Of a stretch of DNA of 11,810 nt, positions 5,739 to 11,810 are shown in pieces. The stretch lies in contig MTNG01000047.1 in the NCBI GenBank assembly GCA_002011395.1, positions 4,877 through 16,686 of the forward strand, given 5' to 3'. The translations under genes were made by a program, and so were the position numbers. The notes beneath the pieces were generated by a model. The model saw only the letters and a list, made by a program, of their open reading frames with translations. It did no database searches and was not told where the DNA came from. Numbering within the stretch: the first letter of the stretch is position 1; every line of letters begins with the position of its first letter. This DNA comes from Candidatus Aciduliprofundum sp. JdFR-45 (GTDB taxonomy: Archaea > Thermoplasmatota > Thermoplasmata > Thermoplasmatales > JdFR-45).

Positions 5739-7082
5739 ATGGCGGTGCAGGAGATCGGCGAGTGGGAGAGGATCTCCGCGCATTCGCACATCACCGGCCT
5801 CGGCCTGGACGAGAACGGCAGGGCGAGGAAGATAGCCGCCGGAATGGTTGGCCAGGAGGAGGCGAGGGAGGCCGCGGGCCTGGTGGTCCGCATGATCAAG
5901 AGTGGCAAGTTCGCGGGCAACGCCATACTCCTGGCCGGCCCGCCGGGGAGCGGCAAGACCGCACTGGCCATGGCGATAGCCAAGGAGCTGGGCGCCGACG
6001 TGCCCTTCGTGCCGATAGCGGGGAGCGAGATATACTCCGCAGAGGTGAAGAAGACGGAGTTCCTCACGCAGGCGATGCGGAAGGCGATAGGGGTGAAGAT
6101 AAGGGAGATGCGCCGCGTTTACGAGGGAAAGGTTGAGGAGATAGAGATTCAGTGGACGCAGCACCCCTACAACCCCTTCCAGAAGATCCCCAGCTCCTGC
6201 GTGCTCAAGTTAGCCACGAAAGACGAGAAAAAGAAACTCCGCATGGACGCCGACTTCGCCATGAGGGTGGTGCAGCAGGGGATCGAGACGGGCGACGTGA
6301 TACAGATAGATGTGGACGGGTACCGCATCGCGAAGCTCGGCGTGGCGGAAGGTTCGGAGAGGGAGTACGACGTCTCAACTTCCAGAACGGTTCCCATCCC
6401 GGAAGGCCCCGTTATGAAGGAGAAGGAGTTCGTGTACACCCTGACCCTCCACGACATAGATATGATGAACTCGCGGCACGGCGGGGACATATTCTCCCTC
6501 TTCTTCGGCGGGGAGAGGAAGGAGATAGATGAGGAGGTACGAAGAAAGGTGGACGAGAAGGTCAGGAGGATGGTCTCGGAGGGCATCGCGGAGCTGATTC
6601 CCGGGGTGCTGTTCATAGACGAGTCCTCCATGCTGGACATAGAGACCTACGCGTTCCTCAACAGGGCCATGGAGCAGGACCTCTCGCCCATCATCATATT
6701 CGCAACGAACCGCGGCATAACCAGAGTGCGCGGCACGGATCTGAAGTCGCCCCACGGCATGCCCCTCGACCTGCTGGACCGTCTGCTCGTCATCACCACG
6801 CGGAAGTACAGCGGGGACGAGATCAGGGAGATCATAAGGATCAGGGCGGCGAAGGAGAGAATGGAGGTGGACGACGAGGCGCTGGAGCTCTTGGTGAAGA
6901 TAGGCGAGGAGAGATCCCTCCGGTACGCCCTTCAACTACTGGCCCCGGCGTGGGAGATGGCCAAGGCGGACAGATACGTGGTGAAGAGGGAGCACGTGGA
7001 AAGGGCATACAATCTCTTCTCCGATGTAAAGCGCTCCGTGGAATACCTCCAGAGGATGGAGAAGGATATGCTCTACGACTGA
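5739..7082 (+). CDS. TIP49/RuvBL-family AAA+ ATPase (archaeal pontin/reptin homologue)
   Basis: This is a 447-residue hexameric AAA+ ATPase homologous to eukaryotic RuvBL1/RuvBL2, which act in chromatin remodelling and snoRNP and kinase-complex assembly; the archaeal role is poorly known. The N-terminus (ISAHSHITGLGLDENGRA, then GMVGQEEAREAAGLVV) is the family signature and fixes the start at ATG 5739. Walker A is G67-P-P-G-S-G-K-T74. The inserted OB-like domain II covers about residues 120-280. Walker B is LFID-E295, followed by S-S-M-L-D-I-E; as I recall, family members usually have D-E-V-H there. Sensor 1 is A-T-N324 in ATNRGITRVRGTD, and the arginine-containing box is LDLLDRLL. The C-terminal helical lid ends at the stop. 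Frame-compatible upstream starts at 5616 and 5706 are rejected because they add non-family sequence upstream of the predicted transcript start. The gene is followed by hef, which has its own promoter. Confidence 0.95.
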   Translation: MAVQEIGEWERISAHSHITGLGLDENGRARKIAAGMVGQEEAREAAGLVVRMIKSGKFAGNAILLAGPPGSGKTALAMAIAKELGADVPFVPIAGSEIYSAEVKKTEFLTQAMRKAIGVKIREMRRVYEGKVEEIEIQWTQHPYNPFQKIPSSCVLKLATKDEKKKLRMDADFAMRVVQQGIETGDVIQIDVDGYRIAKLGVAEGSEREYDVSTSRTVPIPEGPVMKEKEFVYTLTLHDIDMMNSRHGGDIFSLFFGGERKEIDEEVRRKVDEKVRRMVSEGIAELIPGVLFIDESSMLDIETYAFLNRAMEQDLSPIIIFATNRGITRVRGTDLKSPHGMPLDLLDRLLVITTRKYSGDEIREIIRIRAAKERMEVDDEALELLVKIGEERSLRYALQLLAPAWEMAKADRYVVKREHVERAYNLFSDVKRSVEYLQRMEKDMLYD

Positions 7083-7102
7083 GTTTCCCACGCTCTCCGC
7101 TA

Positions 7103-7113
7103 TTTTTATAAAA
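7103..7113 (+). promoter_or_regulatory. TATA-box promoter of hef, placed for a leaderless transcript
   Basis: TTTTTATAAAA at 7103-7113 is centred about 26 bases before the GTG at 7134. No ribosome site is visible before that GTG. Transcription is therefore expected to start at or within a base or two of the start codon. The T-rich part may also help end the TIP49 transcript. Confidence 0.6.
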
Positions 7114-7133
7114 CCCCTTCCCGATAGCCGTGC

Positions 7134-9428
7134 GTGTTTCCGGAGCATCCCAACATCAGGCCGGGGGCGATAGAGCCGAGGGAGTACCAGATAAGGATCG
7201 CGGAGAGCGCGCTGAGGGGCAACACGCTTGTTGTACTTCCCACAGGCCTCGGGAAGACCATCATAGCGGCCATGGTGGCAGCGGAGCGACTCAACCACGG
7301 CAGGGTTCTCTTCCTCGCCCCCACGAAGCCGCTCGTGATGCAGCACCTGGAGACGTTCAGAGGCGTGCTGAACATACCTGAGGGAGAGATCGTCGCGTTC
7401 ACCGGCGAGGTGAAGAGGGAGAAGAGGGCAAGGATGTGGAGGGAGGCGAGGGTCATAATATCCACCCCGCAGGTCGTTGAGAACGACGTGATCGCCGGAA
7501 TCGCGCCTCTGGAGGACTTCTCGCTGCTGATAGTGGATGAGGCGCACAGGGCCGTGGGTAACTACGCGTACGTGCTCGTGGCGGAGGAGTACAGAAAGAG
7601 GGCGAAAGATCCCCTCGTTCTCGCCATAACCGCCTCGCCGGGAAGCGTGAGGGAGAAACTGGATGAGATCATAGCGAACCTCGGGATAGAGAGGGCGGAG
7701 ATAAGGACGGAGAAGGATAGGGACGTGAGGAAATACGTGCACCCCATACGCGTGAAGATAGTCCACGTGGAGATGCCGGAGGAGGTGCGGGAGCTCCACT
7801 CCGCCCTCATGAAGGCGTATGAGGCGGTGATAGCGAAACTCCGCGAGTTCGGATTGCTTCATAAGAAGAGGCCCACAAGGAGCGACCTTCTGGCGGCGCA
7901 GCGCGAGGTCTCCGGGAAGATAGCGGAGACGAGAGAGGGTTCATGGTACACGGCCATGGCGTGGATAACGGCCGCCATAAAAGTGGACTACGCTTTAGAG
8001 TACCTGGAGACGCAGGGTGTGGAGGCGTGCCTGAAACACCTGGAATCCATAGTGGAGGACGCCTCTAAGAGGGGGGGAAGCAGAGCTGCGCGCATGCTCG
8101 TGGAGATACCTGAATTCCTCGCAGCCCTCTCGGCGGCGCGGCGCGTGAGGGCCAGGATGGAGGAGATAGAGAACCCCAAACTGGAGGTCGTGAAGGAACT
8201 CGTGAGGAAGACGCTCGCCAGAAAGCCGGACGCGCGCATAATCGTCTTCACACAGTACCGCGAGACAGCCGCGCTCGTGGCGAAGGCGCTTGAGTCCGTG
8301 GAGGGCGCACGTCCGGTGCGCTTCGTTGGCCAGGCCAGCAGGGGGGAGGACAGGGGACTGAGGCAGAGGGAGCAGGTGGAGATCGTGGAGAAGTTCAGAA
8401 ACGGCGAGTACAACGTCCTCGTGGCCACGAGCGTGGCGGAGGAGGGTCTTGATATTCCCTCCACGGACGCCGTGATATTCTACGAGCCCGTGCCCTCCGA
8501 GATAAGGAGCATACAGAGGCGCGGCCGGACCGGGCGGAGGCGGGCGGGGACCGTCTACATAATAGCCACGAGGGGCACGAGGGACCAGGCGTACTACTGG
8601 AGCAGCAGGAGCAAGGAGAAGAGGATGCTGCGCGAGATGGAGGTCCTCAGGGAGCAGCTGTCCGACCGGCTGAAGTTTGAGGAATATGCGGACGCCGTGA
8701 AGGAGGAGAAGAAGGAAGAGGCGGATGAGAAGAAGGGGGCGGACGTCAGGAAGAAGGAAGGGCAGCGCACACTGTTTGACTTCGCCGGGGAGGATTCTCC
8801 CGAGGTGGTCGTGGACTCAAGGGAGATGGGAGGCGGCGTGGTGAGGCATCTCATGAGGAAGGGCGTGCGGGTCACACCGCAGTCGCTCCCCGTCGGGGAC
8901 TACGTTATATCCGATAGGGTCGTGGTGGAGAGGAAGACTTCAGCAGACTTCGCCTCATCCCTCTTCGACGGCCGCCTCTTTGAGCAGGCGGGAAGGTTGA
9001 AGGAGGCCTACGAGAGGCCCATCGTGATCGTTGAGGGGGGGATACCCGGGAACATCCCGCACGGGTCGGCCTACGGTGCCATCGCCTCCCTCGCGGTGGA
9101 TTACGGCATCCCCGTGCTCTTCACGCGCGGCGAGGAGGAGACCGCAGAGGTCATTCTCGCCCTCCTCAGGAGGGAGAGGGCCAAGAGGAGGGACGTGGCC
9201 GTGAGGGGGCAGAAAAGGGCTCTGAGCGACGACGAGAAGAAGAGGGCAGTCGTGGAGTCGCTTCCCGGCGTTTCCGCCACCCTCGCGAAGCGCCTCCTGG
9301 AGGAGTTCGGCACCGTGAGGGGCGTGATAGACGCCAGCCCGGGGGAACTGATGCAGGTGCGCGGGGTGGGGAGGAAGACCGCCGAGGGCATATTCCGCCT
9401 GGTGAACGAGAGGTATGGGGAGGGGTGA
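7134..9428 (+). CDS. hef: Hef, archaeal FANCM/XPF-like helicase-nuclease
   Basis: Hef processes stalled replication forks and branched DNA by joining an SF2 helicase (FANCM-like) to an XPF-type structure-specific nuclease. The 764 residues match full-length euryarchaeal Hef. Helicase motifs: P36-T-G-L-G-K-T42, TP at 111-112, D135-E-A-H138, T-A-S-P-G-S, and the C-terminal motifs TSVAEEGLDIPS and Q-R-R-G-R-T-G-R. A charged linker (about residues 515-545) carries Q544-R-T-L-F-D-F550, a PCNA-interacting-peptide-like sequence. The nuclease core has V-D561-S-R-E, G-D589-Y and the catalytic E599-R-K-x-x-x-D605. Two helix-hairpin-helix motifs end the protein (LPGVSATLAKRLL from about 710; VRGVGRKTAEGI from about 742). 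The start GTG 7134 is supported by the TATA spacing and by sequence that begins directly with the helicase Q-like region. All catalytic residues are present. The stop is three bases from the stop of the convergent surface-protein gene. Confidence 0.96.
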   Translation: MFPEHPNIRPGAIEPREYQIRIAESALRGNTLVVLPTGLGKTIIAAMVAAERLNHGRVLFLAPTKPLVMQHLETFRGVLNIPEGEIVAFTGEVKREKRARMWREARVIISTPQVVENDVIAGIAPLEDFSLLIVDEAHRAVGNYAYVLVAEEYRKRAKDPLVLAITASPGSVREKLDEIIANLGIERAEIRTEKDRDVRKYVHPIRVKIVHVEMPEEVRELHSALMKAYEAVIAKLREFGLLHKKRPTRSDLLAAQREVSGKIAETREGSWYTAMAWITAAIKVDYALEYLETQGVEACLKHLESIVEDASKRGGSRAARMLVEIPEFLAALSAARRVRARMEEIENPKLEVVKELVRKTLARKPDARIIVFTQYRETAALVAKALESVEGARPVRFVGQASRGEDRGLRQREQVEIVEKFRNGEYNVLVATSVAEEGLDIPSTDAVIFYEPVPSEIRSIQRRGRTGRRRAGTVYIIATRGTRDQAYYWSSRSKEKRMLREMEVLREQLSDRLKFEEYADAVKEEKKEEADEKKGADVRKKEGQRTLFDFAGEDSPEVVVDSREMGGGVVRHLMRKGVRVTPQSLPVGDYVISDRVVVERKTSADFASSLFDGRLFEQAGRLKEAYERPIVIVEGGIPGNIPHGSAYGAIASLAVDYGIPVLFTRGEEETAEVILALLRRERAKRRDVAVRGQKRALSDDEKKRAVVESLPGVSATLAKRLLEEFGTVRGVIDASPGELMQVRGVGRKTAEGIFRLVNERYGEG

Positions 9429-9431
9429 GCC

Positions 9432-11465
9432 TCAGCGAGCGTTCTCCCCTTCCATCTCCACGGTCTCTCTCTCAACGGGGTTGGAACGCCTCCGGTACAG
9501 GAAGAAGGCACTGAGGGCGACCGCTATCACCATGACCGCAGCCGCCACGGGTATCCATGGGAACGGCGCCATGACCCTAACCTTCACCCACGCCACTGCC
9601 ACGTTGCCCGCCGTGTCAACCGCTCTGACGTACAGCGTGTGCTCGCCAGGTTGCAGGTGTAAGCCGTAGGAGGTGTTCACCCCGACGTCAACCCACGAAC
9701 CGCTGTCCACCCGGACCTCATAGTGGTGTATACCCACGCTATCCGTGGCGTTCCATACGAGCGTGAACCTCTCACCAACCTGTGTGCTGTTCTCTGGCTC
9801 TACTATCCACAAGGTAGGAGGTGTAGAATCCACGATCACCGAGATATAACTCACCGAAGTGTGGGTAAAGAGGTCCGATGCCCTCACACGTATGGTGTGC
9901 ATGCCATCGGGAAGCGGGCCTATCTGAACGCTCACCGACTGGATGGGCATCCACGACCCGCCATCCACAGAGTACTCCATCGTTGCTACACCGACTCCGG
10001 AATCGCTGCAATTCACCCTGAGCTGGAAGGTTTGAGGTACGAGGGAGCCGTTGAGCGGTGCAAGGATATCCAGCGCTGGCGGGCTCTTATCCAAGTAGAC
10101 TGCACGGGCTTTAACGCCGCTCTCAAGACCGTAATAATCCACGCAGTAGTACTCCACCGTGTGGAACCCCTCATCGTAGTCGGCTATATAGAAATAGGTG
10201 GAGTATTCCGTGTAATCTCCGGCGTCAACGCGCCAGTAGGCACGTGCCGACGGCGCCACATAGGAGTATGATAAGTAAAACTTTGTATCCTCACACACAT
10301 AGACCGTGCCATCCCCTGCGATGTAGGGCTCAAAGCTGAGCGCGATGTCCGGACGTGAGGCTATGTACCTCATATAGTGTCCGGTGTCGTTGTAGAACCA
10401 GTAGAGTATGAACGTCCCGTACTCCGAGAGCTTCATATCCTCCACGCCTGGGCTGGGGAATTCTCTCCACATCTCCTCGCCGGTGCTTATCTTCCAGAAA
10501 TGGAGAATGTAGTCCTCGCATGTGACCATGTAGTCCCCCGCGGCCGAAATGAGATCCTCCCTGTCCCCCCACGAACCAATCTTTGACCACGCTATCGTGT
10601 AGGGGTCCCGTTTGAAGTCAATTATATTTATGCGGGGTGAGGATATCGCTATGTACCTGTGCGTGAGCACGGCATAGTAAATCGTCTCCGTGGCGTTCTC
10701 ACCGACGAGTTCGTCCGTGGTGATTGTGTATTTCTCTGTCCCGTTTTCAATCAGGTGCATGGTCGTGTCGTTGCCCCACAGGATGTGATACCCGTATGGG
10801 TCCATGTCAACGTAACCGTAGACGGCGGATGTGTTCCAGAGTTCGTTGCCGTAAAGGTCAACGAGGTAAATCATGGAATCAACGTACCAGCCGTAAACGA
10901 GCACTTTATCGTTATTCCATGATATTTTCACGCCGTCAACCATTATGTCCTCGTCTATCGTGAAGTTAGCATAGGGGAGCCACTCAGACCCCTGGTCATC
11001 CGTTCTGAGAAAATCCACTCCTCTGGCATCGCCAGAGGACCACGCCACCGCCACGTACTTCCCATCCCTGCTGACATCCATCGCGGTTACGATGGCCCCG
11101 TAGGCAGGCGGGCTGTAACCCCTGAGCAGATTTCCGTTGACATCGTACATCCGGAGGGCTATGTCTCCCCCCAGAACGTACGTCCTCCCACGGTCATCCA
11201 CGCGGACGTCGTACCCACCGGAGCACTCAACGCTCCAGAGCAAACCGCCCCTGTCGTAGAGGTGTAGATGTGTCCCGTTGTGCATGGCGGCGTACGTCCC
11301 GTTTGGAGACACGGCGATCGCATGGCTGTTCCCGGCTATTTGATACTCCCAGAGAAGGGCGGGGACCGGCGACGTGTCCGGCGTGGAGACATCGCCCCTC
11401 ACACCGGTGCCCGCCGCCATGGCAAGCAGCGCCATTACCGCCACAGCGACTGCAAACCCCCTCAT
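9432..11465 (-). CDS. Secreted, membrane-anchored beta-propeller and Ig-like repeat surface protein
   Basis: The protein has 677 residues. A signal peptide (MRGFAVAVAVMALLAMAAG, cleavage probably near residue 25) is followed by about 330 residues of WD40/PQQ-like blade repeats (AIAVSPNGTYAA, AMDVSRDGKYVAVAW, and similar), which probably form a propeller. Next come three Ig-like modules of about 85-90 residues. The last two are clear tandem copies, each opening with D-x-S/T-P-P-x-L and containing VD-x-GSW and HT-(I/L)-x-VRA. Near the end, one hydrophobic helix (PFPWIPVAAAVMVIAVALSAFFLY) and RRR form a C-terminal anchor with a short cytoplasmic tail. Many sequons suggest glycosylation. It likely sits on the outer face of the membrane; ligand binding or adhesion is inference. 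Start choice: ATG 11465 has GGGGTG with a five-base gap; GTG 11471 lies inside that site. Confidence 0.88.
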   Translation of the reverse strand: MRGFAVAVAVMALLAMAAGTGVRGDVSTPDTSPVPALLWEYQIAGNSHAIAVSPNGTYAAMHNGTHLHLYDRGGLLWSVECSGGYDVRVDDRGRTYVLGGDIALRMYDVNGNLLRGYSPPAYGAIVTAMDVSRDGKYVAVAWSSGDARGVDFLRTDDQGSEWLPYANFTIDEDIMVDGVKISWNNDKVLVYGWYVDSMIYLVDLYGNELWNTSAVYGYVDMDPYGYHILWGNDTTMHLIENGTEKYTITTDELVGENATETIYYAVLTHRYIAISSPRINIIDFKRDPYTIAWSKIGSWGDREDLISAAGDYMVTCEDYILHFWKISTGEEMWREFPSPGVEDMKLSEYGTFILYWFYNDTGHYMRYIASRPDIALSFEPYIAGDGTVYVCEDTKFYLSYSYVAPSARAYWRVDAGDYTEYSTYFYIADYDEGFHTVEYYCVDYYGLESGVKARAVYLDKSPPALDILAPLNGSLVPQTFQLRVNCSDSGVGVATMEYSVDGGSWMPIQSVSVQIGPLPDGMHTIRVRASDLFTHTSVSYISVIVDSTPPTLWIVEPENSTQVGERFTLVWNATDSVGIHHYEVRVDSGSWVDVGVNTSYGLHLQPGEHTLYVRAVDTAGNVAVAWVKVRVMAPFPWIPVAAAVMVIAVALSAFFLYRRRSNPVERETVEMEGENAR
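9568..10091 (-). repeat. Tandem Ig-like repeats within the surface protein
   Basis: Two adjacent coding units of about 87 codons each begin with D-K-S-P-P (codon at 10089-10091) and D-S-T-P-P (codon at 9828-9830). Shared positions include P-x-N-(G/S)-S/T, EY/EV-x-VD-x-GSW and a late H-T-(I/L)-x-VRA. A weaker, more diverged third unit precedes them (WRVDAGDY ... GFHTVEYYCVD). The similarity is at the protein level; the DNA copies have diverged. Confidence 0.6.
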
Positions 11466-11496
11466 ATGCACACCCCAGCATAACCATGGCGACGGG

Positions 11497-11507
11497 CTTT
11501 AATAAGC
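11497..11507 (-). promoter_or_regulatory. TATA-box promoter of the surface-protein gene
   Basis: On the minus strand CTTATTAAAG lies in the GC-rich divergent gap, about 35 bases before ATG 11465. Transcription would start near 11477, leaving a short leader that contains the GGGGTG ribosome site. Confidence 0.5.
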
Positions 11508-11550
11508 GTTTTGCTGTCATCCCGCGCGCGCCCCCGGAAGGGTCTGACGG

Positions 11551-11564
11551 AAAAAATAAATAAT
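11551..11564 (+). promoter_or_regulatory. TATA-box promoter of the 7TM-type gene, placed for a leaderless transcript
   Basis: AAAAAATAAATAAT at 11551-11564 is centred about 27 bases before ATG 11586. No ribosome site precedes that ATG. As with hef, the transcript probably starts at the start codon. Confidence 0.55.
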
Positions 11565-11585
11565 TGGGATGCGTTAGTTTTATCC

Positions 11586-11810
11586 ATGTGGTTTCCAATA
11601 GCGTTTTATCCCGCGTGCGTGGCGACCGTTATCTTCGGCCTGCTGCTTACCCTGCTCCTGAAAACGGGTCTGAAAAGGCCGGGCAATTCGTCGGCCTTCA
11701 TGCTGTTCCTCGCGTTCTTCCTTTGGAGTTTGGGGGAAATGGTTGAGAGAATGGCAGGTCCACCTCCCGCCGAGGAGTGGCTCGCCCTGGCAGGGGTGAA
11801 AATCCTCACC
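11586..11810 (+). CDS. Multi-TM protein, N-terminal part, resembling histidine-kinase 7TM sensor regions (3' end outside window)
   Basis: The frame is open from ATG 11586 to the window end, giving 75 residues. The first hydrophobic helix (about residues 2-25, FPIAFYPACVATVIFGLLLTLLL) is followed by a short positive loop (K-x-x-x-K-R-P-G-N). A second helix (about 37-50, AFMLFLAFFLWSLGE) follows, then R-M-A-G-x-x-x-x-E-E-W-L and the beginning of a third. The pattern of an N-terminal helix, an Asn-containing loop, a helix ending in LW-(S/A)-LGE and a W-x-x-L stretch recalls the N-terminal 7TM regions of archaeal and bacterial histidine kinases and diguanylate cyclases. No output domain is visible, so the sensor call is tentative. 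The predicted start is leaderless, with a TATA box about 27 bases upstream and divergent from the surface-protein gene. Confidence 0.65.
   Translation, partial: MWFPIAFYPACVATVIFGLLLTLLLKTGLKRPGNSSAFMLFLAFFLWSLGEMVERMAGPPPAEEWLALAGVKILT

Noticed and set aside
6375..7862. Two minus-strand open frames (6375-6935 and 6936-7862) opposite tip49 and hef
   Set aside because: They mirror well-supported genes, carry no motifs and have no promoter or ribosome site.
1..11810. CRISPR array, insertion sequence ends or rRNA
   Set aside because: No regularly spaced direct repeats, transposase motifs, terminal inverted repeats or rRNA-like sequence were seen anywhere in the window.

Overview
The window reads as part of a euryarchaeal chromosome. 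Archaeal features are a Hef helicase-nuclease, a TIP49/RuvBL-type AAA+ ATPase, a COG2403-type GTPase (cyclic 2,3-diphosphoglycerate synthase family), TATA boxes about 25 bases before start sites, and at least two genes that look leaderless. Combined with a bacterial-type gyrB, this fits Thermoplasmatota-like or related euryarchaeal lineages; the exact group cannot be fixed from the sequence alone. Most of the DNA is GC-rich (35 of 60 bases in a hand-counted sample at 6001-6060).

Layout. 1-1074: 3' part of gyrB, cut by the window edge. 1085-2422 (minus): COG2403 P-loop GTPase, convergent with gyrB. 2432-2640: divergent promoter region with a GC-rich stem-loop. 2641-3210: a small stand-alone ligand-binding domain of the heme-NO-binding/V4R kind, with a Cys/His cluster. 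3345-5638: an AT-rich accessory operon of three recognisable genes plus one tiny one: a Trp-rich 316-aa protein, a 182-aa membrane-anchored protein, a 37-codon ORF and a 224-aa membrane-anchored protein. 5739-7082: TIP49 ATPase. 7134-9428: hef. 9432-11465 (minus): secreted, membrane-anchored beta-propeller/Ig-like surface protein, convergent with hef. 11586 to the window end: N-terminal part of a multi-TM protein resembling histidine-kinase 7TM sensor regions.

How they fit together. gyrB, tip49 and hef concern DNA topology, remodelling and fork repair, but each of tip49 and hef has its own promoter, so they are neighbours rather than an operon. The least conventional region is 3345-5638. It appears to be a tandemly repeated two-gene unit (large Trp-rich protein followed by a single-TM protein). 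In the second unit the large gene survives only as a 37-codon ORF that keeps the same C-terminal motif (P-T-x-x-T-R-Y-Y-D-x-S) at the same place before the next gene. The composition of this island, and a break in composition inside its first gene, suggest acquired or rearranged DNA. I do not recognise a function for it.
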